A stretch of DNA of 64,000 nt from Shewanella algae (GCF_009183365.2 NZ_CP068230.1:290001-354000); one strand, 5' to 3'. Positions 19,774 to 29,258 are shown, counted from the first letter of the stretch. The notes: generated by a model not told the origin, from the letters alone. Translations and numbers: made by a program.

Positions 19774-21828
19774 ATGGAATCTTCTGCCGCGAATATCACC
19801 CCGAAGAATGCAGCCAAATGGATGCAGTTTATCCTGGGCAGCCTGCTCGTCCTGGGGCTCAGTCCCTACGCTGGTGCTGCCAACAAGCTGGTGGATGTAA
19901 AGTACCACGCCATTGTGGATCATCAACTGGAGCTGGAGTTGGTGTTTGACAAGCCGATATCTGAGCCGGAAATCAATTTGAGTGCCGATCCAGCCAGTAT
20001 CCAATTGGACTTCAGCGACAGTATTTCGGCGCTGGAGAAAGCACAGATCCCTATTAATACTGCCGGTGTCGAGCAGCTGTCCAGCATGCAGGACGGCGAT
20101 AATTTACGACTGGTTCTGGCACTGAAAAAAGTGAAACCTTATCAGGGTAAAGCGGTAGACAACGTTTATCGTTTGACTGTCAATGATGAGGTCATGGATC
20201 CCCAGAGCAAGGCCAGCAGTCCTTTCGTCAATAGCATAAAGAATATTGATTTCCGCCGCTTGGGTGACAATGGCGGAGAATTGCTGGTTGAGCTGCGTAA
20301 TTCATCGGTTGCCGCCAATGTGGAGCAAGTTGGCTCCAGGCTGGAGCTGAAGTTGTATAACACAGATATTCCATCTGACATGCTATATGTCATGGATGTG
20401 CAGGACTTTGCCACTCCGGTGAAGAGCTTTGAGACCTTCAAAGAAGATCTGACTACCCGGGTACTAATCGATATCAAAGGTGACTACGAATATAACTACA
20501 AGCAAGATGGCAATATGTTCACCTTGGCGATGAACAAGGTCGAGCGTGAAGTTCAACTGGAAGAAGAGAAGAAATACTCAGGTAAGACTCTGTCACTTAA
20601 CTTCCAGAATATTTCCGTCAGGACCGTGCTGCAGATTATCGCCGATTACAATGATTTCAATCTGGTGACCAGTGATACTGTCGACGGCAGCATCACCCTG
20701 AGACTGGACGATGTCCCTTGGGATCAGGCACTGGATCTTATCCTGCAAACCAAGGGGCTGGATAAGCGAATCGAGGGTAATATCCTGATGGTGGCGCCGG
20801 CGGAAGAGCTGGCCATACGTGAGGAAAATCAGCTCAAGAACAAGAAAAAGGTTTCAGAAGAGTTGGCACCGCTTTACTCAGAGTATCTGCAGGTGAATTA
20901 CGCCAAGGCCAATGATATTGCCAACCTGCTGAAGGGAGAAGGCTCCAGCCTGTTATCCAAGCGTGGCACTGTTGCCGTGGATGAAAGAACCAATACTCTG
21001 TTGGTTAAAGACACGGCCGATATCCTGGAAAATGTGCATAAGCTGATTGAAGTATTGGACGTACCTATTCGTCAGGTGCTGATTGAAAGCCGAATGGTCA
21101 CGGTCAAAGATGATGTTTCGGAAGACCTGGGTATCCGTTGGGGAATTACAGATCAGCAGGGCAATAAGGGCACATCGGGTAGCCTGGAAGGTGCTCAGGA
21201 CATAGCCAACGGCACCATTCCATCAATTGGCGATCGTCTCAATGTGAATCTGCCGGCAGCACCAAGCAATGCTACCAGCATAGCTTTCCATGTGGCCAAA
21301 TTGGCTGACGGTACCGTCTTGGACCTGGAATTGAGTGCGCTGGAGCAGGAAAACAAGGGTGAAATCATTGCAAGTCCGAGGATTACCACTTCGAATCAGA
21401 AAGCCGCTTATATTGAGCAGGGTGTCGAGATCCCTTACGTGGAATCGGCTTCCAGTGGGGCGGCAACTGTACAGTTCAAGAAAGCGGTACTGTCGCTGCG
21501 GGTAACACCTCAGATCACCCCGGACAACCGCGTGATACTGGATCTGGAAATTACTCAGGACTCGCAGGGTAAGGTAGTACAAACTCCGTTGGGAGAGGCT
21601 GTCTCCATCGATACCCAGCGCATAGGTACTCAAGTGCTGGTGGATAATGGTGAAACCATAGTCTTGGGTGGTATCTATCAACAGAACCTGATCAGCCGGG
21701 TCAGCAAGGTTCCTGTATTGGGGGATATCCCCTTGGTCGGCTTCCTGTTCCGCAATACTTCGGACAAGAATGAGCGCCAGGAGTTACTGATCTTCGTAAC
21801 GCCCAAGATAGTGACCGAAGAAATCTAG
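19774..21828 (+). CDS. pilQ: Type IV pilus secretin PilQ
   Basis: A 684-residue outer-membrane secretin, the pore through which the pilus leaves the cell. After a long signal region (cleavage near residue 36, AGA-A) come AMIN-type beta domains (about 40-250) that may bind peptidoglycan. An STN/N0 domain (about 270-340; LSLNFQNISVRTVLQIIADYN) and an N1 domain follow, then the secretin core (about 440-680) with the signature IEQGVEIPYVE and VPVLGDIPLVGFLFRN near the end. Last gene of the pil operon; a stem-loop follows at 21946. Confidence 0.97.
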   Translation: MESSAANITPKNAAKWMQFILGSLLVLGLSPYAGAANKLVDVKYHAIVDHQLELELVFDKPISEPEINLSADPASIQLDFSDSISALEKAQIPINTAGVEQLSSMQDGDNLRLVLALKKVKPYQGKAVDNVYRLTVNDEVMDPQSKASSPFVNSIKNIDFRRLGDNGGELLVELRNSSVAANVEQVGSRLELKLYNTDIPSDMLYVMDVQDFATPVKSFETFKEDLTTRVLIDIKGDYEYNYKQDGNMFTLAMNKVEREVQLEEEKKYSGKTLSLNFQNISVRTVLQIIADYNDFNLVTSDTVDGSITLRLDDVPWDQALDLILQTKGLDKRIEGNILMVAPAEELAIREENQLKNKKKVSEELAPLYSEYLQVNYAKANDIANLLKGEGSSLLSKRGTVAVDERTNTLLVKDTADILENVHKLIEVLDVPIRQVLIESRMVTVKDDVSEDLGIRWGITDQQGNKGTSGSLEGAQDIANGTIPSIGDRLNVNLPAAPSNATSIAFHVAKLADGTVLDLELSALEQENKGEIIASPRITTSNQKAAYIEQGVEIPYVESASSGAATVQFKKAVLSLRVTPQITPDNRVILDLEITQDSQGKVVQTPLGEAVSIDTQRIGTQVLVDNGETIVLGGIYQQNLISRVSKVPVLGDIPLVGFLFRNTSDKNERQELLIFVTPKIVTEEI

Positions 21829-21843
21829 GGAAGGTGTGAATGG

Positions 21844-21910
21844 GTCATCGTGGCGTTCTCTTTTGTAGAGCGTGGCTTGCACAGCAATTGGCATTGAAGG
21901 CATGCCGGGG
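21844..21910. repeat. Dispersed intergenic repeat, copy A (short)
   Basis: This 67-nt stretch is about 90% identical to 43886-43966, apart from a 14-nt gap. Shared landmarks are TTCTCTTTTGTAGAG, then GTGGCTT, ACAGCAATTGGC and AAGGCATGCCGGGG. No coding function is visible. It lies directly behind pilQ. Confidence 0.85.
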
Positions 21911-21945
21911 TCAGCCTAAGTTTTTTCCAAACCTGTAAAACCTCA

Positions 21946-21980
21946 ATCAAAGCCAGTGCCAGTCGCTGGCTTTGATGTTT
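21946..21980 (+). terminator. Stem-loop after pilQ
   Basis: Perfect 11-bp stem ATCAAAGCCAG / CTGGCTTTGAT with a 9-nt loop, followed by GTTT only. It is probably the pil operon terminator, though the T run is short. The rest of the 317-bp gap up to aroK (21981-22145) holds no gene and presumably the aroK promoter. Confidence 0.5.
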
Positions 21981-22145
21981 GGGCCCGGGGAAATTTGGCT
22001 TTAATAGTCGGCATTACTTGCCTTGAATGTCCTTAAGCTGAGATAATCCCCGGTCAAGTCTCATTAGAGCAAGGTAACAAATCCCGTCGATTTGATAGTA
22101 AGTCGACATTCGGCAAACTTTTCATAAGATTCAGACGTACAAGAA

Positions 22146-22661
22146 ATGGCTGAAAAACGTAATATTTTTCTGGTAGGCCCTATGGGCGCAGGCAAAAGCA
22201 CCATAGGTCGTCATCTGGCACAAATGCTGCATTTGGAATTCCACGATTCAGATCAAGAGATTGAAAATCGCACTGGCGCTGACATTGCCTGGGTATTTGA
22301 CGTTGAAGGCGAAGAAGGTTTCCGTCGCCGCGAGGCTCAGGTGATTTCCGATCTGACCGAGAAACAAGGCATAGTTCTGGCCACAGGTGGTGGCTCAGTT
22401 CAAAGCAAAGATATCCGCAACTTCCTCTCTGCCCGCGGTATCGTGGTGTATCTGGAAACCACTATCGACAAGCAAGTGGCCCGTACCCAGCGCGACAAGC
22501 GTCGCCCCTTGCTGCAGGTAGATAATCCTCGTGAAGTGTTGGAAGCACTGGCAGACGTGCGTAATCCTCTCTATGAGGAAATCGCCGATGTTATCGTCAA
22601 GACAGACGAGCAAAGCGCCAAAGTTGTGGCCAATCAAATCATTGAACAATTAGGCTTCTAG
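22146..22661 (+). CDS. aroK: Shikimate kinase
   Basis: A 171-residue P-loop kinase that phosphorylates shikimate in aromatic amino acid synthesis. Walker A GPMGAGKST is at 11-19, the shikimate-binding Asp/Arg region is in DSDQEIENRTG (about 34-44), and GGGSV lies near 80. The length and adjacency to aroB indicate AroK rather than AroL. aroB starts 8 bp downstream. Confidence 0.97.
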   Translation: MAEKRNIFLVGPMGAGKSTIGRHLAQMLHLEFHDSDQEIENRTGADIAWVFDVEGEEGFRRREAQVISDLTEKQGIVLATGGGSVQSKDIRNFLSARGIVVYLETTIDKQVARTQRDKRRPLLQVDNPREVLEALADVRNPLYEEIADVIVKTDEQSAKVVANQIIEQLGF

Positions 22662-22669
22662 GACGCAAG

Positions 22670-23746
22670 ATGCAACAGATCCGGGTTGATTTAGGTGAAC
22701 GCAGTTATCCTATCTTCATTGGCCAGGGTCTGTTGGCCCAGAGCGATTGCCTGACGGCGAGTGTCTCGGGTAAAAAAGTCCTCATTGTCTCCAATGACAC
22801 AGTAGCTCCCCTGTATCTGCAGTCTTTGCAGCGCCTTCTGCTGCCTGCGGCTCAGGTTTTTGCTCATATTCTGCCCGATGGTGAGCAGTACAAGACACTG
22901 GCACAACTCGAAAGCGTATTTACGGCTCTGCTTGAGCACAACTGCGGTCGTGACGTGGTGCTGGTGGCTCTCGGTGGCGGTGTCATTGGTGACATGGTCG
23001 GCTTCGCTGCGGCCTGTTATCAGCGGGGCGTGGACTTTATCCAGATCCCCACTACGCTCCTGTCTCAGGTCGATTCCTCTGTGGGCGGCAAAACAGCGGT
23101 CAATCATCCGCTGGGCAAGAACATGATAGGCGCTTTTTATCAGCCACAACTTGTGCTGATAGATACCCTGTGCCTGAAGACTCTGCCGGCGCGTGAATTT
23201 GCCGCCGGCATGGCTGAGGTGATCAAATACGGCATCATTTGGGATGCTGACTTTTTCCTGTGGCTCGAAAACAATGTTGAGTCACTCAAATCGCAGCAGC
23301 CAGAGGCACTGGCTTATGCCATACGTCGCTGCTGTGAGATAAAAGCCGAAGTGGTTGCCGAAGATGAGACAGAGCAGGGGGTTCGCGCTCTGTTGAATCT
23401 GGGGCATACCTTCGGACATGCTATCGAAGCCGAAATGGGCTATGGCAATTGGCTTCACGGTGAAGCGGTTGCCGCTGGCACGGTCCTTGCTGCACAAACT
23501 GCAAAAGCCATGGAACTGATTGACGAGTCAATTCTCCGTCGCATCACTGAGCTGCTACAGGTATTCGACTTACCGGTAACTGCACCAGAGTCCATGGATT
23601 TTGAAAGCTTTATCAAACACATGCGGCGTGACAAAAAAGTTTTGGCTGGGCAAATTCGCCTGGTTTTGCCCACAGACATGGGTCAGGCCGGTATTTTTGC
23701 TCAAGTGCCGGAATCCCTACTCGAACAGGTGATCTGCCGCACTTGA
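22670..23746 (+). CDS. aroB: 3-dehydroquinate synthase
   Basis: A 358-residue NAD- and zinc-dependent enzyme that cyclises DAHP to dehydroquinate, the second step of the shikimate pathway. Motifs: DGEQYKT, the glycine-rich GGGVIGDMVGFAA, PTTLLSQVDSSVGGKTAVNH, and the metal-binding GHTFGHAIE and HGEAVAAG. Forms an operon with aroK and damX (16-bp gap). Confidence 0.97.
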   Translation: MQQIRVDLGERSYPIFIGQGLLAQSDCLTASVSGKKVLIVSNDTVAPLYLQSLQRLLLPAAQVFAHILPDGEQYKTLAQLESVFTALLEHNCGRDVVLVALGGGVIGDMVGFAAACYQRGVDFIQIPTTLLSQVDSSVGGKTAVNHPLGKNMIGAFYQPQLVLIDTLCLKTLPAREFAAGMAEVIKYGIIWDADFFLWLENNVESLKSQQPEALAYAIRRCCEIKAEVVAEDETEQGVRALLNLGHTFGHAIEAEMGYGNWLHGEAVAAGTVLAAQTAKAMELIDESILRRITELLQVFDLPVTAPESMDFESFIKHMRRDKKVLAGQIRLVLPTDMGQAGIFAQVPESLLEQVICRT

Positions 23747-23762
23747 TCCTTGATGGGTAACA

Positions 23763-25229
23763 ATGGTGGCAACCGAAGAACTTCTCCTGCCCTCGCAAGA
23801 GGCACTGTTACAAAGACTGCAGCATCTGGCCTGTTATGGTCAGCAGCTGGTTTTGTTGCAGGGGCAGGCTGGAGCAGGTAAGACACGACTGTTGACCGCC
23901 TTGGCCAATGTGCTCGATGAGCATAATCTGGCGTTGGTCAGTTGCCCTCAACATGCCGATGCTGCTGAAATAAGGCGCAAGTTGCTGATCCAGTTGCTGC
24001 CCGATCCCCTGTTTGACGACGAGCAGCCTCTGGCCGATACCCTGCTGCGCTATCTGGGTGAGATGCGCAAGCCTATCCACATTCTGATCGACGATGCCGA
24101 CAATATGCCCTTGGCGCTTTGGGCCGAGTGTTTATTGCTGACTCAGCTGCAGGCCAGAGGTGAGCCTATCACGTTGACCTGTTCTGTCTCTCCGGAGTTT
24201 GCCGAGCAGCTACAGCTTCAACTGCCCAAAGCACAGAAACAACAGGTGTTGCCGGTTAAGCTTGAGCCGCTTTCTCTCGTCGAGCGTGAGGGCCTGTATC
24301 AGACACTGTTGACCCGCAGCGCAGTGCACACTTTCACGCCACGGGCCATAGTGGTCAAGCAGTTGGAGAGGCAACAAGGCACACCGGCCGAGGTATTGTC
24401 ATTGCTGGAGCTGGCATTGAATGGTGAGCCTCCGAGGCCAAGGGTATTCCCTTGGAAGACCATACTGATATCGAGCCTTGCCGTGCTTATCTCTCTGGCG
24501 CTGCTCTCTTGGTATCTGCTGCGCTCGACCGAGCCTCTGCCTGAATTGCCCAAGTCAGCGCTGGTGCTGGAGCATAGTACAAGTCCCTTAAGCCAATTTG
24601 CCGAGCGTTGGCTCGATATTGACCGGGATCAGGAGGCGCTCTCAACTACGCCCGTTTACGTTCGCCTGGAACAAGTACAAAGCCAGGCAACAGAGCCGCA
24701 GGTGGTCTTGGAGCAAATAAACGATCATCATGTAGAGACTCAAGTGGTTACAGCGCGATCCCCAGAGTCAGAATCTGAGCTACTGAGTGACGCCAAGGCA
24801 ATACTGGATGTGCAAACCGCTCCTGTTACTACGCCGGTTACCCAAAAGCCGCAGGTCAAAGAGGCCGCTAAGGCTTCTCAAGATACCAAGTCGCAAGAAG
24901 CTCAGGATAAATCTGAGCTAGAACAAGAGCCCAGTGCCGGAGTGCTACCGACACAGGGTTATACTTTGCAGTTGGTGAGTCTGAAACGTGAATCGTCACT
25001 GACGGCGTTTATGGCCAAGCTGAAAAAAGTGGAAAATGTCAGGGTAGCCAAGCACAAGGATTGGTGGGTGGTATTGGTAGGGGAATATGCCAGTAAGCAA
25101 GAGGCCATAGAAGCCGGTAAAGTGTTGCAGCAGACTTTGGGCCTGTCTCAACCCTTGGTCAAGTCATGGCAATCACTGCAGCACTATCGCTTACAAGCTG
25201 GCCTAAGTAACAGTGAAATTTCATCTTAA
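23763..25229 (+). CDS. damX: DamX-like cell division protein (AAA ATPase domain plus SPOR)
   Basis: A 488-residue inner-membrane protein. The N-terminal ATPase-like domain has Walker A GQAGAGKT (34-41) and a Walker B-like HILIDDADN (about 103-111). A single transmembrane helix (about 231-250) is followed by a low-complexity Glu/Gln/Lys/Pro linker (about 300-395) and a C-terminal SPOR domain (about 400-470; YTLQLVSLKRESS). SPOR domains bind denuded glycan strands at the septum. E. coli DamX has lost a recognisable ATPase; the retained Walker motifs are typical of the longer marine gammaproteobacterial form. Position between aroB and dam supports the name. Confidence 0.88.
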   Translation: MVATEELLLPSQEALLQRLQHLACYGQQLVLLQGQAGAGKTRLLTALANVLDEHNLALVSCPQHADAAEIRRKLLIQLLPDPLFDDEQPLADTLLRYLGEMRKPIHILIDDADNMPLALWAECLLLTQLQARGEPITLTCSVSPEFAEQLQLQLPKAQKQQVLPVKLEPLSLVEREGLYQTLLTRSAVHTFTPRAIVVKQLERQQGTPAEVLSLLELALNGEPPRPRVFPWKTILISSLAVLISLALLSWYLLRSTEPLPELPKSALVLEHSTSPLSQFAERWLDIDRDQEALSTTPVYVRLEQVQSQATEPQVVLEQINDHHVETQVVTARSPESESELLSDAKAILDVQTAPVTTPVTQKPQVKEAAKASQDTKSQEAQDKSELEQEPSAGVLPTQGYTLQLVSLKRESSLTAFMAKLKKVENVRVAKHKDWWVVLVGEYASKQEAIEAGKVLQQTLGLSQPLVKSWQSLQHYRLQAGLSNSEISS

Positions 25230-25277
25230 ACGGAGTACAATCCTCACTTTCGTTTTTCCGGGCACCGATCAATTTTA

Positions 25278-26117
25278 ATGAAGAAAAAACAAAGAGCCTT
25301 TCTTAAGTGGGCCGGTGGTAAATTTAAACTGGTTGATGCCCTGACTCAGCACTTGCCCAAGGGTGAGCGCTTGGTTGAGCCCTTTGTCGGTGCCGGTTCT
25401 GTGTTTCTCAACACAGATTATCCGAGCTATCTGTTGTGCGATATCAATCGCGATCTGATCGATCTTTACTCCATCATTCAGACTCGTCCGGAAGCATACA
25501 TAGGGGCGGCTGCGGAACTGTTTGTACCGCGGATGAACGACAAAGAGCAATACTATCTGGTCAGAGAAAAATTCAATCGCAGTCGTGACCCCTTCGAGCG
25601 GGCAGTCTATTTTCTTTATCTCAACCGCCACGGCTTTAATGGTCTGTGTCGTTATAACCGTAAAGGCTTATTCAATGTGCCCTTTGGTTCCTACAAGAAG
25701 CCGTATTTCCCTGAGAAAGAGATCCGCGGTTTTGCTGCCAAGGCACAAAATGCCGAGTTTCGCTGCATTGGCTACGAGCAGGCGTTTGCCCTGGCTAAAA
25801 GCGGTGACGTGATTTATTGCGATCCGCCATACGCACCTTTATCGACCACCGCCAGTTTTACCACTTATGTCGGTGCCGGCTTCTCTTTGGATGACCAGGC
25901 ACTGCTGGCCAGGCATTCCCGTCATACCGCCATTGAGCGTGGCATTCCTGTGCTTATCAGTAACCATGATATTCCGTTGACCCGCGAGCTCTATCACGGC
26001 TCGAGAATGGAAGCGATACAGGTTCAACGTAACATCAGCCAGAAAGGCAGCACCAGAACCAAGGTGAATGAGTTGATGGCTCTGTACGACGAAACCTATC
26101 ACAACGAGAACGACTGA
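25278..26117 (+). CDS. dam: DNA adenine methylase (GATC)
   Basis: A 279-residue N6-adenine methyltransferase of the alpha group. Motifs in order: KWAGGKFKLVDAL (motif X, about 10-22), VEPFVGAGSVFLN (SAM binding), and the catalytic DPPY in VIYCDPPYAPL (about 182-185). It marks GATC sites for mismatch repair and for control of replication initiation. The gene stands last in aroK-aroB-damX-dam. In E. coli rpe follows directly; here two small genes on the other strand intervene. Confidence 0.96.
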   Translation: MKKKQRAFLKWAGGKFKLVDALTQHLPKGERLVEPFVGAGSVFLNTDYPSYLLCDINRDLIDLYSIIQTRPEAYIGAAAELFVPRMNDKEQYYLVREKFNRSRDPFERAVYFLYLNRHGFNGLCRYNRKGLFNVPFGSYKKPYFPEKEIRGFAAKAQNAEFRCIGYEQAFALAKSGDVIYCDPPYAPLSTTASFTTYVGAGFSLDDQALLARHSRHTAIERGIPVLISNHDIPLTRELYHGSRMEAIQVQRNISQKGSTRTKVNELMALYDETYHNEND

Positions 26118-26138
26118 AAGTCATCTTTGCCAAAGTAA

Positions 26139-26327
26139 TCAGGCGAGTACTCTATTTACCAGCAGCAACAGACCTAGTACCAGTAGTGCGGCTAGCAACA
26201 CGCCCGTGATGATATAAGGGAGAGGTGAGGAATTGGCGCTGAAGTCCCTGACGCGATTGGACTCACTCTGCACGCCGAAGAAGGCTGCCAGCGTACTGTA
26301 AAGGTAACGCCAGTAGCGGCCAAGCAT
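26139..26327 (-). CDS. DUF2970 family small membrane protein
   Basis: A 62-residue protein with one strong transmembrane helix at the C-terminus (about residues 36-58, YIITGVLLAALLVLGLLLLV). The N-terminal part RYLYSTLAAFFGVQSESNRVRDF is characteristic of DUF2970 as I remember it. Its ATG follows directly on the stop of the upstream 116-residue gene, so the two are one transcription unit. Function unknown. Confidence 0.78.
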   Translation of the reverse strand: MLGRYWRYLYSTLAAFFGVQSESNRVRDFSANSSPLPYIITGVLLAALLVLGLLLLVNRVLA

Positions 26328-26678
26328 CTAGAAACCGTTATTGGAATTCGCCGGAGCCATATCATCAACCGGTTTACGTTGATGGCCGTGCAGCAACTCC
26401 AACAAGTCAACAAAATGGAATTGACCCGAACGACTCTTGCCGCTGAGCCAACTCTTCCAGCTCAGATCATCTTCCTGAGTCGCACAGCGATTATTGGGAT
26501 GGCTGGAAGGCAGGTTGGGATTGTAATCATTTTCCTGGCTGCAGCTACAGGCTAGATTATTGCTGGAAGAACCCAGGCTTTGGAAACCAACGGCAGTTGC
26601 TCCCACCACGCCAGCGGCGACAGCGAGTATGACTGCTGACTTGATGCTGTGTGTGAAAACCTGCGGTTTCTGGTTCAT
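26328..26678 (-). CDS. Hypothetical exported or membrane-anchored protein
   Basis: 116 residues, not recognised. The N-terminus has a hydrophobic helix (about 13-34, SAVILAVAAGVVGATAVGF) after a short basic stretch, so it is a signal anchor or signal peptide. The rest is Ser/Asn-rich with three cysteines (ACSCSQ and RCATQ) and a Lys/Trp/Ser patch, without a visible domain. It is translated just ahead of the DUF2970 gene, with the stop and start codons adjoining. GGAACAGG lies before the ATG. The pair interrupts the otherwise conserved dam-rpe order. Confidence 0.65.
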   Translation of the reverse strand: MNQKPQVFTHSIKSAVILAVAAGVVGATAVGFQSLGSSSNNLACSCSQENDYNPNLPSSHPNNRCATQEDDLSWKSWLSGKSRSGQFHFVDLLELLHGHQRKPVDDMAPANSNNGF

Positions 26679-26870
26679 CCTGTTCCAATCCCAAATGTGA
26701 CATCGGTCAATTATAACAAAGCCGTTGATAAATTGAACAGCTTTTTACCAAGTAACAACTTTATTCCAACTTATGACGCTTTTCAACGGCAGAAATGGGC
26801 GCCAGGCTATAGAGCCCGAGCGCCTTGGCGGGTAAAATAGGCGACTTCTTAAACATCCTGTGAGAATGCT

Positions 26871-27539
26871 ATGCGCCCATATCTTATTGCTCCTTCCATT
26901 CTGTCTGCCGATTTTGCCCGCCTGGGTGATGATGTTAAAGCCGTATTGGATGCGGGGGCCGACGTGGTTCACTTCGATGTGATGGACAACCATTATGTAC
27001 CTAACCTGACCATAGGCCCCATGGTCTGCAAGGCGTTGCGTGACTATGGTATTACCGCCGATATCGATGTGCACCTGATGGTGAAGCCGGTCGATCGCAT
27101 AGTGCCTGACTTTGCCAAGGCGGGGGCTTCTATCATCACTTTCCATCCAGAGGCCAGCGAGCATGTGGATCGTACAGTGCAACTCATCCGCGACAATGGC
27201 TGTAAGGCGGGTTTGGTTTTCAACCCTGCCACGCCACTGCACTACCTGGACTATGTGATGGATAAGCTGGATGTGATTTTGCTGATGTCGGTCAACCCAG
27301 GGTTTGGTGGTCAGTCATTTATTCCATCGACACTGGACAAACTGGCCGAAGTGCGTCGCCGCATCGATGAGAGTGGCCGCGATATCCGCTTGGAAGTCGA
27401 CGGTGGGGTTAAGGTGGACAATATTGCCGAAATAGCCGCCGCCGGTGCCGATATGTTTGTAGCCGGTTCTGCCATCTTTAGCCAACCGGACTATAAAGCG
27501 GTTATCGACCAGATGCGCAGTGAACTGGCAGGAGTGTAA
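26871..27539 (+). CDS. rpe: Ribulose-phosphate 3-epimerase
   Basis: A 222-residue TIM barrel that interconverts ribulose-5-phosphate and xylulose-5-phosphate in the pentose phosphate pathway. Signatures: VVHFDVMDNHYVPNLTIGP (metal His and catalytic Asp), DVHLMVKPVDR, MSVNPGFGGQSFIP (phosphate and metal) and LEVDGGVKVDN (second catalytic Asp). gph follows after 3 bp. Confidence 0.97.
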   Translation: MRPYLIAPSILSADFARLGDDVKAVLDAGADVVHFDVMDNHYVPNLTIGPMVCKALRDYGITADIDVHLMVKPVDRIVPDFAKAGASIITFHPEASEHVDRTVQLIRDNGCKAGLVFNPATPLHYLDYVMDKLDVILLMSVNPGFGGQSFIPSTLDKLAEVRRRIDESGRDIRLEVDGGVKVDNIAEIAAAGADMFVAGSAIFSQPDYKAVIDQMRSELAGV

Positions 27540-27542
27540 GTT

Positions 27543-28229
27543 ATGATCGCAAGCAGTATCAGTGCGATCGCCTTTGATTTGGATGGCACTCTGGTGGACA
27601 GTGTGCCGGACTTGGCCGCTGCGACCCAGGCAACCTTGGCCGATATGGGACTGCGTGGTTGCAGCGAAGACCAGGTTCGCAGCTGGGTAGGCAACGGCAC
27701 AGAGATGTTGATGCGCCGGGCGCTGACCTCGAGCCTGGGCGATGAGCCGGATGCCTCTGTCATGGCCGATGCTATGCCGGTATTTATGAGGCATTATGAG
27801 GCCTGCCTCGAGCGTTACAGCAAGCTCTATCCCGGGGTTGAGTCCGTGCTTGGCACCCTGCAGCGACGAGGTTTCAAGCTGGCAGTGGTCACCAATAAGC
27901 CTTATCGCTTTACTGTGCCTCTATTGCAGGCCTTTGGTATTGAGTCGTTTTTCAGTGAAATTCTCGGCGGCGATTCACTCACCAAGATGAAGCCGGATCC
28001 CTTGCCGCTGACCCACCTGCTGGATAAATGGCAGTTGCAGCCTCAGCAGATGTTGATGGTGGGCGATTCCCGCAACGACGTTCTGGCGGCGAAAGCCGCA
28101 GGTATTGCCTCAATCGGCTTGACCTATGGCTACAACTACGGTGAAGATATTGGGCTTTGCGGCCCAGATGCCGTATGCGATCATTTTGAGCAAATTTTGG
28201 CGCATTTGTCGCCACAGCAATCGGAGTAA
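27543..28229 (+). CDS. gph: Phosphoglycolate phosphatase
   Basis: A 228-residue HAD hydrolase. Motif I is FDLDGTLVDSVPDL (about 12-25) with the nucleophile Asp, motif II VVTNK (about 118), motif III Lys near KMKPDP, and motif IV MVGDSRNDVLAAK. It removes phosphate from 2-phosphoglycolate, a by-product of DNA repair. Position between rpe and trpS fits the E. coli order. Its stop overlaps or adjoins the trpS start region. Confidence 0.95.
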   Translation: MIASSISAIAFDLDGTLVDSVPDLAAATQATLADMGLRGCSEDQVRSWVGNGTEMLMRRALTSSLGDEPDASVMADAMPVFMRHYEACLERYSKLYPGVESVLGTLQRRGFKLAVVTNKPYRFTVPLLQAFGIESFFSEILGGDSLTKMKPDPLPLTHLLDKWQLQPQQMLMVGDSRNDVLAAKAAGIASIGLTYGYNYGEDIGLCGPDAVCDHFEQILAHLSPQQSE

Positions 28230-28237
28230 TGAAATTC

Positions 28238-29242
28238 ATGAGCAGTCCCAAACCCATAGTATTGAGCGGTGCCCAGCCCTCAGGCGAGTTGACCATAGGT
28301 AACTACATGGGTGCCCTGCGTCAGTGGGTAGCCATGCAGGACAGCCATGATTGCCTCTATTGCGTGGTGGATCTGCATGCCATCACAGTGCGCCAGGATC
28401 CCAATGCCTTGCGTGAAGCTTGCCTGGATACTCTGGCGCTATACCTTGCCTGTGGTGTCGATCCCAAGAAGAGCACGGTGTTCATTCAGTCCCAGGTGCC
28501 GCAGCACACTCAACTGGGGTGGGTTTTGAACTGTTATACCCAGATGGGCGAGCTGAGCCGCATGACTCAGTTCAAGGACAAGTCGCAAAAACACGCCAAC
28601 AATATCAACGTGGGTCTGTTCGGTTATCCTGTACTGATGGCGGCCGATATCCTGCTGTACCAGGCCAATGAGATCCCTGTCGGTCAGGATCAGAAGCAGC
28701 ATCTGGAATTGACCCGGGATATCGCCACCCGCTTCAACAACGCCTATGGTGACACCTTCACAGTGCCCGAGCCTTTTATCCCTGAGCTGGGTGCCAAGGT
28801 GATGTCGCTGCAGGATCCCACCAAGAAGATGTCCAAGTCCGATGACAACCGCAACAATGTCATCGGCCTGCTGGAAGATCCCAAGGCGGTGATGAAGAAG
28901 CTGAAAAAGGCGATGACTGACAGCGATGAGCCGCCTGTGGTGCGTTTCGACATAGACAACAAGCCTGGGGTGTCCAATCTGCTGAGCCTGATGTCCGGGG
29001 TGACAGGCCAGAGCATAGCCGAACTGGAAGCCGAGTTTGAAGGCAAGATGTATGGCCATTTGAAAGTGGCCGCCGGTGAAGCCGTGGTCGGAATGCTGGA
29101 GCCGTTGCAACAACGCTTCCGTGAGTTCCGCGAAGACAGAGCCTTCCTGGAGTCTGTGATGAAGCAGGGCGCGGAAAAGGCCCAGGCCCGCGCCGAAGTC
29201 ACAGTGAAGAAAGTTTATGAGAAGATAGGCTTGCTGGTGTAA
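28238..29242 (+). CDS. trpS: Tryptophanyl-tRNA synthetase
   Basis: A 334-residue class I synthetase. The HIGH-equivalent is in GAQPSGELTIGNYMGAL, and the KMSKS loop is KKMSKSDDNRNN. The start is placed at ATG 28238 (MSSPKPIVLSG), which has GGAG 11 bp upstream. ATG 28229 overlaps the gph stop (TAATG) and is possible through coupling, but its spacing to GGAG is only 2 bp. Followed by a strong terminator. Confidence 0.95.
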   Translation: MSSPKPIVLSGAQPSGELTIGNYMGALRQWVAMQDSHDCLYCVVDLHAITVRQDPNALREACLDTLALYLACGVDPKKSTVFIQSQVPQHTQLGWVLNCYTQMGELSRMTQFKDKSQKHANNINVGLFGYPVLMAADILLYQANEIPVGQDQKQHLELTRDIATRFNNAYGDTFTVPEPFIPELGAKVMSLQDPTKKMSKSDDNRNNVIGLLEDPKAVMKKLKKAMTDSDEPPVVRFDIDNKPGVSNLLSLMSGVTGQSIAELEAEFEGKMYGHLKVAAGEAVVGMLEPLQQRFREFREDRAFLESVMKQGAEKAQARAEVTVKKVYEKIGLLV

Positions 29243-29258
29243 ATCAGCCAATCTTGAG

